Source: Aliarcobacter butzleri
GTDB taxonomy: Bacteria > Campylobacterota > Campylobacteria > Campylobacterales > Arcobacteraceae
Assembly: GCF_900187115.1 (NCBI RefSeq)
Contig: NZ_LT906455.1
Span: 2,232,001 to 2,296,000 of the forward strand
Direction of reading: 5' to 3'
Length of the DNA: 64,000 nucleotides
Of this stretch, positions 21,161-30,114 are shown one piece after another; the first letter of the stretch is position 1, and each line of letters starts with the position of its first letter. A model generated the notes under the pieces. The model searched no databases and was not told where the DNA came from. It saw only the letters and a program-made list of their open reading frames with translations. The position numbers and the translations under genes are program-made.

Positions 21161-21851
21161 ATGTGTAGCCATAATTCCAGCTCGAGGTGGAAGTAAACGA
21201 ATTCCTAAAAAAAATATAAAAAACTTTCATGGAAAACCGCTTATTGCTTATAGTATTGAAGTTGCATTAAAATCTAAACTTTTTGATAAAGTAGTAGTTT
21301 CAACTGATGATGAAGAAATTGCAAAAATTGCAAAAGAGTTTGGAGCAGAAGTTCCTTTTTTACGACCAAAAGAGTTAAGTGATGACTTTACAGGAACTGG
21401 TGCAGTTATAAATCATGCTATTAATTTTTTAAAAGAACAAGGAGAAAATATAGATTTTGTTTGCACTATTTATGCAACTGCTCCACTTTTACAAGAGAAA
21501 TATCTAATAAAAGCCTATGAAAGACTCAAAGACTCAAATGCTAAAAATGCTTTTTCTTGTACTTCGATGCCATTTCCAATTCAAAGAACTTTTAAAATAA
21601 CATCAAATGAAAGATGTGAGATGTTTTGGCCAGAAAATTTTATGAAACGTAGTCAAGACCTAGAAGAAGCTTTTCAAGATGCGGGACAATTTTACTGGAC
21701 GAATTTAAATATAAAATCAGATGAAATCACATTTGGTAAAGATAGTATTCCAATAATATTACCAAGATATTTAGTTCAAGATATAGATACTTTAGAAGAT
21801 TGGCAAAGAGCTGAATTTATGTATGAAGCTATTAAAAGGAGTGAATTTTGA
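21153..21851 (+). CDS. pseF: Pseudaminic acid cytidylyltransferase
   Basis: 232 aa CMP-nonulosonate synthetase. It begins VAIIPARGGSKRIPKKNIKNF, the nucleotide-binding motif of the family, followed by HGKPLIAYSIEVA and VVVSTDDEEIA. It activates pseudaminic acid with CTP to give the CMP-sugar used by the flagellin transferase. Distinguished from NeuA-type enzymes by its place among pse genes and PseF-like length. Overlaps pseC by 8 nt and pseI by 4 nt. Confidence 0.92.
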
Positions 21852-22873
21852 AAATTGGAAAATTTGATTTACAAAAAGATGGAACATTCATCATTGCTGA
21901 ACTTAGTGCAAACCATAATGGAAGTTTACAAACAGCTTTGGATTCAATTAAAGCAGCTAAAGAGTGTGGAGCAAATGCAATAAAACTTCAAACATATACA
22001 GCTGATACATTAACATTAAATAGCCGAAATGAAGACTTTATGATAAGTGGTGGAACTTTATGGGATGGAAGAAATCTTTATGAACTATATCAAGAGGCTT
22101 ATACTCCTTGGGAATGGCATAAAGAACTTTTTGATTATGCAAGAAGTTTAAATATTGATATTTTTTCAACTCCATTTGATAAAACTGCTGTTGATTTTTT
22201 AGAAACACTCAATCCAACTGCATATAAAATTGCATCTTTTGAAATAACTGACTATGAATTGGTTCGATACACTGCAAGTAAACAAAAACCAATTATCATT
22301 AGTACTGGTATTGCAACTATTGATGAAATTCAAGATGTTGTTAATATCTGTAAAAGTGTTGGAAATGAAAATATTATTCTTCTAAAATGTACAAGTGAAT
22401 ATCCAGCACCACTAAATGAAGCAAACTTGAAAACTATTTCAAATATGAAAGAAACTTTTGGTGTTGAAGTTGGATTTTCTGATCATACATTAGGAATTGT
22501 TGCACCAGTAGTTGCAGTGACTTTAGGAGCAAAAGTTATAGAAAAGCATTTTATTATAGATAAATCTATTGGTGGAGCTGATTGTGGATTTTCTATGGAT
22601 AAAAAAGAGTTTAAACAAATGGTAGAAGCTATAAAAGATGCTGAAAAATTAATTGGAGTTGTTGATTATAGTTTAAATGAGAAAAGAAAAAAACAAAGAA
22701 GATTTGCAAGAAGTTTATATATAAATTCTGATATAAAAAAAGGTGAAGTTTTTACTCTTGAAAATATAAAAAGTGTAAGACCTTTTTATGGACTTCATCC
22801 TAAATACTTAAATGATATTTTAGGAAAAGTTGCAAAAAAAGATTACAAATTTGCAGATAGATTAGAACAATGA
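21848..22873 (+). CDS. pseI: Pseudaminic acid synthase
   Basis: 341 aa NeuB-family enzyme that condenses 6-deoxy-AltdiNAc with phosphoenolpyruvate. TIM-barrel domain with IIAELSANHNGSLQ, IKLQTYTADTLTL and GFSDHTLGI, then a C-terminal SAF antifreeze-like domain (about residues 285-341: RRFARSLYINSDIKKGEVFT). The SGGTLWDGRNLYELYQ loop is typical of PseI as opposed to sialic or legionaminic synthases. Start is TTG at 21848 with AAGGAG 6 nt before; it overlaps the pseF stop by 4 nt. Confidence 0.93.
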   Translation: MKIGKFDLQKDGTFIIAELSANHNGSLQTALDSIKAAKECGANAIKLQTYTADTLTLNSRNEDFMISGGTLWDGRNLYELYQEAYTPWEWHKELFDYARSLNIDIFSTPFDKTAVDFLETLNPTAYKIASFEITDYELVRYTASKQKPIIISTGIATIDEIQDVVNICKSVGNENIILLKCTSEYPAPLNEANLKTISNMKETFGVEVGFSDHTLGIVAPVVAVTLGAKVIEKHFIIDKSIGGADCGFSMDKKEFKQMVEAIKDAEKLIGVVDYSLNEKRKKQRRFARSLYINSDIKKGEVFTLENIKSVRPFYGLHPKYLNDILGKVAKKDYKFADRLEQ

Positions 22874-23892
22874 ATAACAAAAAAATTCTAGTCATTACAG
22901 AAGGAGGTAAAACTTTAGGCTTTGGGCATATTACAAGAACTATTTCCATTTGTACTATTTTTGCTTCTTTTGGATATGAAATAGAATATATAATAAATGG
23001 TGATTCTTCAATAGATAACATAATGAACTATCCTTATCAAATTTTTGATTGGCAAACTGAACAATCAAGATTAGAAGAAAATTTAAAAAATAAGTCTTTG
23101 ATACTTTTAGACTCCATTTTAGTAAAAGATAATCAAATAAAAAAAATTGAATCTTTTAATATACCAATTATATTTATTGATGATGAGAAACAAAGAAACA
23201 TTTTAAATAAAGGATTTGTTGTTGATTGGACAATATTGAGAGAAAAAGAAAACTCATTTGAAAATAGAAAAGAAAATGTTAAATATCTTTTAGGAAGTAA
23301 ATATATACCATTAAGAAAAGAGTTTTATAAAGAAAATATCCAAAATATTATCAAAGAAAATGTATCTAAAATTATGATAACTTTTGGTGGTTCAGATGTT
23401 AGAAACTTAACACCTAAGATTTTAGAAATTTTGAATATAAACTTCCCAAATATCAAAAGAGATGTGATTATTGGTCCTGGCTTTAATAATTTAGAAGAGA
23501 TAAAAAGGCACTCAAATAATGCTAATATAAATCTAATAACAAATGCATCTACAGAACAAATGATTGAGTCAATGAGAACATCTGATATAGCTATTGCAGC
23601 AGGTGGACAAACCTTATATGAGTTAGCTCACATAGGAACACCAACAATAGGAATTTTATTAGTTGAGAATGCAAAAGCAGATACCATGGGATGGTCAAAA
23701 GTAGGATTTTTAAACTATATTGGTACATATTGCGATTTACATTTAGAAGAGAAACTAATAACTGCAATTAAAAGCTTATTAACACAAGAAAATAGATTAA
23801 AAGCTCAAGAAAATGCTCATAAATATATTAGTAAAAATGGTGGTCAAATGTTAGTAAAAGAGATTTTGGAAAGCTTAAATGATAATATTTGA
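22870..23892 (+). CDS. pseG: UDP-2,4-diacetamido-trideoxy-altrose hydrolase
   Basis: 340 aa GT-B-fold protein that removes UDP from the sugar nucleotide before PseI acts. Features are the N-terminal GFGHITRT with the catalytic His, LILLDS, FIDDEKQRN, IMITFGGSD and the UDP-binding AAGGQTLYELAHIGTP. It is somewhat longer than many PseG proteins. ATG overlaps the pseI stop; its 3' end overlaps the next gene by 14 nt. Confidence 0.9.
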   Translation: MNNKKILVITEGGKTLGFGHITRTISICTIFASFGYEIEYIINGDSSIDNIMNYPYQIFDWQTEQSRLEENLKNKSLILLDSILVKDNQIKKIESFNIPIIFIDDEKQRNILNKGFVVDWTILREKENSFENRKENVKYLLGSKYIPLRKEFYKENIQNIIKENVSKIMITFGGSDVRNLTPKILEILNINFPNIKRDVIIGPGFNNLEEIKRHSNNANINLITNASTEQMIESMRTSDIAIAAGGQTLYELAHIGTPTIGILLVENAKADTMGWSKVGFLNYIGTYCDLHLEEKLITAIKSLLTQENRLKAQENAHKYISKNGGQMLVKEILESLNDNI

Positions 23893-24742
23893 AGATAGAG
23901 CAGCAACAGTTTTATATAAAACATTAAAAAGTTTGAAAAATAAAAATAAATTTTTATTACCTTTAAATATCTGTCCGATTGTACCAGATACATTTATTAA
24001 AGCTAATATAAATTTTGAATTTATTGATATCAATCTTAAAACTTTATGTATGGATGAAAATATTGTTTTAGAAAAAATAAAAAAAGATAAAAATATTGAT
24101 GGTATTTTATTTGTTAAAACTTTTGGAATAAATATTAATACAGAGGATTTTTTTAAAAATATAAAATCTATAAATAACAATATATTTATCATAAATGATA
24201 TGTGTCCATCAATTCAACAATTTGATATAAACATTGAAGAAACAGTTGCCGATATGGTTTTATTTAGTTCAGGTTATTCTAAATATGTTGATATTGGTTA
24301 TGGTGGATATGGTTTTTTAAAAGGACATTCTTTCTCAAATATTTTTGAAGACAAAACAAAAGATACTGATTTTTTAGAATATAAAAATAAAATATTGACT
24401 CAAATACCTATTATGCAAAAACATAAAAGTGAATTAAACAGCATCTATATAAATAATTTACCTAAAGATATTTTTTTAGGAGAAGAATTTAATAATTGGA
24501 GATTCTCTATTTTAGTTGATAACAAAGAAAAAATATTAGATGATATTTTTAAAATAGAAGGACTATTTGCTAGTAGTCATTATCCTCAAGTAGATTATAA
24601 TTATTCATCAAATCCAATTAAAAATTCAAATGCACAAAAAATCCATAACCGCATAATTAATCTTTTTAATGATTTTAGATTTAATAAAGAAAAAGCTTAT
24701 AAAGTTACAGATATAATAAATAAGAATTTAATAAAGGTTTAG
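23879..24742 (+). CDS. Short DegT-type aminotransferase-like protein in the pse operon
   Basis: 287 aa with a fold resembling DegT/DnrJ/EryC1 sugar aminotransferases but about 90 residues shorter. The PLP-ring Asp (IINDMCPSI) and Schiff-base Lys (FSSGYSKYVDIGYGGYGFL, near residue 138) are recognisable. The N-terminal substrate loop and VSNGTAAL motif are replaced by FEDRAATVLYKTL, and the C-terminal small domain is reduced. It could be an active divergent transaminase or have lost activity. It overlaps pseG by 14 nt and opens a set of non-pse genes in the operon. Not a standard pse gene; role unknown. Confidence 0.6.
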   Translation: MIIFEDRAATVLYKTLKSLKNKNKFLLPLNICPIVPDTFIKANINFEFIDINLKTLCMDENIVLEKIKKDKNIDGILFVKTFGININTEDFFKNIKSINNNIFIINDMCPSIQQFDINIEETVADMVLFSSGYSKYVDIGYGGYGFLKGHSFSNIFEDKTKDTDFLEYKNKILTQIPIMQKHKSELNSIYINNLPKDIFLGEEFNNWRFSILVDNKEKILDDIFKIEGLFASSHYPQVDYNYSSNPIKNSNAQKIHNRIINLFNDFRFNKEKAYKVTDIINKNLIKV

Positions 24743-24744
24743 TG

Positions 24745-25410
24745 ATGAGTATCCAAAATATCCAAGGACTTAAATTTCCTGATGAATATTTCATAAAATT
24801 CTTTTTTAAATATAAACTACATACTCAAAAAAATCTTACTTACTTAGAATTAGGATGTTCTAATGGTTGCAATCTAAATTTACCTTATCAATATAACAAC
24901 AATGTTATAGGAGTAGATTTTAATAGTGAACTTATTAAATTTGCCAAAGAAAATTTTATAAATCTCAAACAAGAAGAAGAATATCAATTTTATAATGATG
25001 ATATGAGAAAATTCTGTAATAACAATAAAAACATAAATGCTGATGTATTAGTTCTTCCAAATTCTATTTATTATATTCCTAAAAATGATTTCATAAAACT
25101 TCTAAAAGATATTAAAGTAAATAATCTAATAAAAGAAGAGATTCCTTTTTTTATTAGATTTAGAGAAATCGATGACTTTAGAAATCATAAAGGAACAAAA
25201 ATTGAAGAGAATAGTTATATCTTAGAAAATGGTATTACAGGAGAAGATGGAGCTTTTTGTAAATTTTATACTAAACAAGAAATAGTAGATTTATTAGAAA
25301 AAGAACTTAATCTAAGAGATTTTCAAACTATGTCAATAAAGTATGAAAATATCCAAAATGGTGTAAAAGTAAATAATAGTGATGTTGTTATTTGGGGAAC
25401 TATAAATTAA
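24745..25410 (+). CDS. Class I SAM-dependent methyltransferase in glycan tailoring cassette
   Basis: 221 aa. Motif I is YLELGCSNGCNLNL followed by NNVIGVDFNSELIKFAKE (acidic SAM-ribose ligand), then DADVLVLPNSIYYIP-type strand IV. The ATG at 24745 lies 7 nt after an AAAGG and is preferred over the GTG at 24742. It ends in a one-base overlap (TAATG) with the ATP-grasp gene. Its position suggests O- or N-methylation of the flagellar nonulosonic acid or its substituent; acceptor unknown. Confidence 0.7.
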   Translation: MSIQNIQGLKFPDEYFIKFFFKYKLHTQKNLTYLELGCSNGCNLNLPYQYNNNVIGVDFNSELIKFAKENFINLKQEEEYQFYNDDMRKFCNNNKNINADVLVLPNSIYYIPKNDFIKLLKDIKVNNLIKEEIPFFIRFREIDDFRNHKGTKIEENSYILENGITGEDGAFCKFYTKQEIVDLLEKELNLRDFQTMSIKYENIQNGVKVNNSDVVIWGTIN

Positions 25411-26513
25411 TGAGAAAAGTTTTTATTCTCGGAGGAAGTCAGCTTCAAATGGATTTAATCCTTGAAGCAAAAAAAATGTTTTTTTATACAATTGTTTTAG
25501 ATGGAGATAAAAATTGTATAGGTTCAAAATGGTGTGATGAATTTTTACATATAGACTTCTCAAATAAAGAACTTGTATTAGAAAAAGCATTAGAATATAA
25601 AATAGACATGATTTTAACTAGTGCTACAGAACTTGGAAATGTTTCAGCTTGTTATGTTGGTGAAGCTATGGGATTAAATACAAATACCTACGAAACAGCT
25701 CTTTTAACAACAAACAAACTTTTGATGAAAGAAACTCTTGTTAGATCTTCTATACCAACAGCAAACTACAAAATAGAATCAGTTTCAAATTTTAAAGAGC
25801 CACAAAACTTTCCAATAATCATAAAACCAATAGATAGTTCAGGAGGAAGAGGTTTAAGTTTTGTTAATTCAAAAGAAGAATTAAATCAAGCTATTAAAAA
25901 GATTTCTAAATATTCAAAAGAAGAAAAATTCTTAGTTGAAGAATATATTCAAGGTGAACAGTATAGTATTGAAACTATTAGTTGCAAGGGTCACCACTCT
26001 ATCATTGCAATTACACATGAATTTTTTAGAGAAGTACCAAATATTATAGAAAAAAAACATTATATTCCTGCAAGTTTAAATACTAATTTGAAAGAACGCA
26101 TTTCAAAAATAGTTGAAAATATTTTGAATAGTTTTAAAATAAAATTTGGTGCTTGTCATATAGAACTAAAAATCACAAGTAATAATGAAATTTATATAAT
26201 AGAATTAGCAAGTAGAACTGGTGGTATGAGAACTGAGATGATAAACTTATCTTATGGTATAAACTTTTCGCAATTATTACTACTATCTTCTTTAGGAGTA
26301 GAATTTAAAAATAAAATAGAACCTTCAAGAGGTGTTTGGTGTAAATTTATAGTTGATACAAACATGTTTGAAGAGTATTTAGAAGATAAAAATAAAAAGA
26401 ATATTATAATCTTTGAACCAAACCAGATTTCTAATATAAAACAAGATTTTATGGCAAATAATCTACACGAAAGCCTTGGATATTATTATGTAATTGGAGA
26501 AGAATATTTATGA
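25410..26513 (+). CDS. ATP-grasp ligase in glycan tailoring cassette
   Basis: 367 aa from the ATG at 25410. Pre-ATP-grasp Rossmann domain (KVFILGGSQLQMDLILEAKK), then the ATP-grasp fold with IIKPIDSSGGRG, VEEYIQGEQYSIE and the metal-binding CHIELKIT...YIIELASRTGGMR. Related enzymes join a carboxylate to an amine through an acyl phosphate (for example D-Ala ligases and amino-acid ligases). In a nonulosonic acid operon it may attach an amino acid to a sugar amine. It is coupled to both neighbours by 1-4 nt overlaps. Family is firm, reaction is inferred. Confidence 0.75.
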   Translation: MRKVFILGGSQLQMDLILEAKKMFFYTIVLDGDKNCIGSKWCDEFLHIDFSNKELVLEKALEYKIDMILTSATELGNVSACYVGEAMGLNTNTYETALLTTNKLLMKETLVRSSIPTANYKIESVSNFKEPQNFPIIIKPIDSSGGRGLSFVNSKEELNQAIKKISKYSKEEKFLVEEYIQGEQYSIETISCKGHHSIIAITHEFFREVPNIIEKKHYIPASLNTNLKERISKIVENILNSFKIKFGACHIELKITSNNEIYIIELASRTGGMRTEMINLSYGINFSQLLLLSSLGVEFKNKIEPSRGVWCKFIVDTNMFEEYLEDKNKKNIIIFEPNQISNIKQDFMANNLHESLGYYYVIGEEYL

Positions 26514-27382
26514 AAAATGTAATTATATTTGGTACTGGAGAGTTTGCTAAAAATATCTATAATCAGTACAAAAATGACTTAAATATTATTAACTTTTCTG
26601 ACAATAATAAAGATAAACATAACACTTTATTTTTCGAAAAACTTGTTGTTGCACCAAAAGATTTAATATCTATGGACTTTGATGAAATAATCATTGCAAG
26701 TTCTTATTCTGAAGAGATATATCAACAACTTGTTGAAGATTTAAATTTGGATAAAAATAAAATAAGAAGATTATATGTAAATGAATCAAAAGTTCAATTT
26801 TACTCAAAAGAAAAAGTTGAAAAATCTGAATATTTTATGTTTGAAATTTGTAAACTATTAGAAGAAAATCATATTAGTTATTATATAGATCACGGTACAT
26901 TATTAGGAATTATTAGAGATGAAGCTCTAATTCCTTGGGATAAAGATATAGATTTTGCAGTTCTTATTGAAGATAAAGAAAAAATAGAAACTATGCTAAA
27001 ATCTTATTTAAATAATTTTATTCATCCTCTTTGTAAAACTAATAATTGGAAATATAAAATAGAAAAAGAAGAGATTATAGTAGAGGGAATAAAAGAAACT
27101 TTATTTATTGAATTACAAATATTTAATGATTCAATTTTTAAAGAAGATGAAGTAGCCTTAGACTTGATGTTTCGTTATAAAAGAGACTCAATAATTTATT
27201 GGGGTGTTTGTGGTAAATATTTAAAAGCTCCAATTAATATTTGTTTCCCAACAAGTCAAATTGTTTACAAAAATCATTCTATTAATGTTCCAAATGACAA
27301 AATAGCATATTTAAGTAATTTATATGGCGATTGGCAAAAACCAATCAAAAACTGGACTTACGACAAATACAACAATCTATAA
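26510..27382 (+). CDS. PglD_N-like domain fused to LicD-family transferase
   Basis: 290 aa. Residues 1-95 form a Rossmann-like unit (NVIIFGTGEFAKNIYNQY, FDEIIIASSYSEEIYQQL) like the N-terminal domain of PglD acetyltransferases, but no hexapeptide repeats follow. Residues about 105-290 are a LicD/nucleotidyltransferase-type domain with DHGTLLGIIRDEALIPWDKD, the expected G-x-x-R and W-D-x-D-x-D metal site. LicD proteins add phosphocholine or similar phosphodiesters to glycans. ATG overlaps the preceding stop (ATGA). It is the clearest sign of a phospho-substituent on the flagellar sugar. Confidence 0.7.
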   Translation: MKNVIIFGTGEFAKNIYNQYKNDLNIINFSDNNKDKHNTLFFEKLVVAPKDLISMDFDEIIIASSYSEEIYQQLVEDLNLDKNKIRRLYVNESKVQFYSKEKVEKSEYFMFEICKLLEENHISYYIDHGTLLGIIRDEALIPWDKDIDFAVLIEDKEKIETMLKSYLNNFIHPLCKTNNWKYKIEKEEIIVEGIKETLFIELQIFNDSIFKEDEVALDLMFRYKRDSIIYWGVCGKYLKAPINICFPTSQIVYKNHSINVPNDKIAYLSNLYGDWQKPIKNWTYDKYNNL

Positions 27383-27402
27383 CAAAAAAGGAAATATACA
27401 AA

Positions 27403-28023
27403 ATGACTGATTATTGGAATACATACTATAAGACAAAAAAGAAACAAATTACTGTACCTTCTCAATTTGCAGCTTTTGCAATACAAGAATTTGGTAATCA
27501 AGAAGATACGATAATCATTGATTTAGGTTGTGGAGATGGAAGAGATAGCTATTTTTTCAGCTCTCATGGATTTCAAACTATTGGTATAGATGGTTCTTTA
27601 GAGGCTATAAATAATTGTAAACAAAATTTCAACCATGATTTATTGGACTTCTTTTGTTATGATATTGAAGAACAATCACTTTACGAAAAAATCAAAGAAA
27701 TAATAACTTCACAAAATAAAAAGCTAGTTTTTTATTCTAGATTCTTTCTACATGCTATAAACGATAATCAACAAAATATCCTTTTAAATAGCCTAAAAAA
27801 AATAAAAGACAATGAATCTCTTTGCTTTTTTGAATTTAGAACAAATAGAGATGAATTTCAAGAAAAAACAACTTCAACTCATTATAGAAGATACATATCT
27901 CCGACTAAATTCACATCTGATATAATGAAAATTGGATTTGATGTTTTATATTTTACCGAAGGATTCGGTTATGCAAAATATAAAAATGATGATGCACATG
28001 TTGCTAGATTTATTTGTAAATAA
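27403..28023 (+). CDS. Class I SAM-dependent methyltransferase, second in cassette
   Basis: 206 aa from the ATG at 27403, which has AAAAGGA before it; the longer in-frame form would overlap the LicD gene. It begins MTDYWNTYYKTKKKQITVPSQFA, then motif I IIIDLGCGDGRDSYFFSSHG and GIDGSLEAINNCKQ. The N-terminal WNxYY...PSxFA pattern is often seen in methyltransferases of surface-polysaccharide clusters. It lies 20 nt after the LicD gene and 14 nt before maf. Acceptor unknown; probably the flagellar sugar. Confidence 0.72.
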   Translation: MTDYWNTYYKTKKKQITVPSQFAAFAIQEFGNQEDTIIIDLGCGDGRDSYFFSSHGFQTIGIDGSLEAINNCKQNFNHDLLDFFCYDIEEQSLYEKIKEIITSQNKKLVFYSRFFLHAINDNQQNILLNSLKKIKDNESLCFFEFRTNRDEFQEKTTSTHYRRYISPTKFTSDIMKIGFDVLYFTEGFGYAKYKNDDAHVARFICK

Positions 28024-28037
28024 ATTGTTGTTAAAAT

Positions 28038-30068
28038 ATGACTGAAGCACAAATACAATTACAAAATGCGCTAACAACAACTTTTTTAGCAAATCTAGTT
28101 TTTCTTAGTGAGTATGATAGAAATTTATATCATAGAGTAGATGAGCTATCAAGAATGATAGAAAATGGAACTTATCAAGAAAAATATGCTCTAGAATTTC
28201 TTATGGAAAATGGTGAATTTGACATATATGATATAGTAAATGACAAATATCTATATAACAAAAATCCAAAAAAATTCAATGATGAGTTAATAAATAAAGT
28301 AAATTTTGATGAGAAACAATCTATCTTTGAAATACAGCCATATTTTGCTATGAAAAATCCACCTAAAATAGATTATGAAAAAAGATTTGAATTAGAAGAG
28401 TTAAATGATTTAAATAATCTTACACTTAAAGATGTTCAAGATTATACAAGTTTTACCAAAGAATATTTAGAAAAAAGAGAAAATAAAAAATTTAAGAAAA
28501 TTGATAAATTTATATTTTTAGGAACACTATTAGGAAGACATATCCCTAAAATTGCAAAAAAAATTAATGCTAGTTCATACTTGATTTTAGAAAGAAATTT
28601 AGAAATTTTTAGACTCTCTTTATTTACTGTTGATTATACAATTCTTGCAAAAAATGGTGCTGTTTTTTCTATCATGGACAGTGTACAAGATGAAGAAAAG
28701 AAGATTTATACATACTTAGATGCATATAGAATAGATAACTATCTTTTAAAATTATCAATAACAAATGTAAATATAAGTAGTTATATAGATACAATACTAA
28801 ATTTACTTCACACGATGAATCCAATGGCATATGATTATAATAGAAGAATATATATTCATACAAATAGAACAACTAAAAGACTTCAAGAAAACTATAAATT
28901 TCTAAATCTTAGAAGTATAAGAAATAACTCAAAATTATTTGATGAAAAACCAATTTTATATATAGCTGCTGGTCCATCTTTGGATGAAAATTTAGACTGG
29001 ATAAAAGAAAATCAAAATAAATTCTTTATAGTATGTATAGGAAGGTCATTAAGAAAATTATTAGATAATAATATCAGAGTAGATATTGTAACAACTCTTG
29101 ATGAACAAGGTTTTTTAGCAGAAACACAATTTGATGATGAAACTATGAAGAAAATGAGTAAAGATACAATAATCTTTGCAGGTTCAATAACAAATGAAAA
29201 TTTATTAAAAAAATTTCCAAAAAAGAATTTATATCTTTTTGAAGTATTTTACCCTTTATACAAAGGCAATATATCTTATGGTGGATTTAGTATTGGAGAA
29301 ATTACTCTTGAAATGCTTTATAGTTTTAATCCTAAAGAGATATTTATCGTAGGTTTGGATTTAGCTCTAAACCAAAAAACTGGTGCTACTCATTCAAATG
29401 AAGATAGAGTTAGAGTAAGAAAATTAAATTTAGAAAAAGAAGATAATAGAAGTAAATTTGAAGCAAGAGAAAGCCTAATAAAAGTTAAAGGAAACTTTAA
29501 AAAAGTAGTTTACACAACTCCTTTATTTTATGGTTCTATAAAAATAGTAGAAGATAAATTAAAAAGAAAAAACAAATCTACAAAAGTATATAATTTAGCA
29601 GAAAATGGTGCTAAATTCTTAGGAATAGCGGCAAAAAAAGCAGATAAAATCGATTTAACGAAATATAAAATCTATGATAACTTTGAAATATCAAACTTTA
29701 TTGATTCAAACTCTTTTGACTCTTTGGATAATATTTCTAAAGAAGCTATCAAAAAAGAATTAGACTATATAAAAAAAGAGTTGAATCTTACTCTAAAAAA
29801 TGTCGAAAAAAGTGATAAAGTTTTATATATAGGATTTTTAAAAGAGATTGAAAATGTTATTTTAGAACTTGATAAAAATAATTTTTTAAATATTCATCAA
29901 ATAGTTAATTTATATTGTGAAGCATATCTACCTTATTTATCATACTATTTTAATGACAAAAAAATAAAAGCTGAAATAAAAAAAGTAAAAGCTATAAAAA
30001 AGATATTTTTAAAACAACTAAAAAATATAATTGAAGACTATAAGACTTGTTTAGAAAGAGTTATTTAA
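28038..30068 (+). CDS. maf: Maf-family motility accessory factor / flagellin nonulosonic acid transferase
   Basis: 676 aa. The N-terminal 200 residues are Maf-specific, the middle (about 305-480) is the DUF115/MptE-like core (LYIAAGPSLDENLDWIKEN, DIVTTLDEQGF, FIVGLDLALNQKTGATHS), and the C-terminal part is helical. Maf proteins transfer CMP-activated pseudaminic or legionaminic acid to Ser/Thr of flagellin in the cytoplasm before export. It is the last gene of the pse operon and faces the two flagellin genes, so substrate synthesis, transfer and acceptor are side by side. Confidence 0.87.
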   Translation: MTEAQIQLQNALTTTFLANLVFLSEYDRNLYHRVDELSRMIENGTYQEKYALEFLMENGEFDIYDIVNDKYLYNKNPKKFNDELINKVNFDEKQSIFEIQPYFAMKNPPKIDYEKRFELEELNDLNNLTLKDVQDYTSFTKEYLEKRENKKFKKIDKFIFLGTLLGRHIPKIAKKINASSYLILERNLEIFRLSLFTVDYTILAKNGAVFSIMDSVQDEEKKIYTYLDAYRIDNYLLKLSITNVNISSYIDTILNLLHTMNPMAYDYNRRIYIHTNRTTKRLQENYKFLNLRSIRNNSKLFDEKPILYIAAGPSLDENLDWIKENQNKFFIVCIGRSLRKLLDNNIRVDIVTTLDEQGFLAETQFDDETMKKMSKDTIIFAGSITNENLLKKFPKKNLYLFEVFYPLYKGNISYGGFSIGEITLEMLYSFNPKEIFIVGLDLALNQKTGATHSNEDRVRVRKLNLEKEDNRSKFEARESLIKVKGNFKKVVYTTPLFYGSIKIVEDKLKRKNKSTKVYNLAENGAKFLGIAAKKADKIDLTKYKIYDNFEISNFIDSNSFDSLDNISKEAIKKELDYIKKELNLTLKNVEKSDKVLYIGFLKEIENVILELDKNNFLNIHQIVNLYCEAYLPYLSYYFNDKKIKAEIKKVKAIKKIFLKQLKNIIEDYKTCLERVI

Positions 30069-30080
30069 AAAATTAAAAGA

Positions 30081-30103
30081 AGAAGATTATATTTTAATCT
30101 TCT
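30081..30103. terminator. Bidirectional terminator between maf and flagellin
   Basis: Perfect 9-bp stem AGAAGATTA / TAATCTTCT with a 5-nt loop. It serves maf from one side and the flagellin gene from the other. Confidence 0.6.
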
Positions 30104-30114
30104 CCTTTCTCTAA

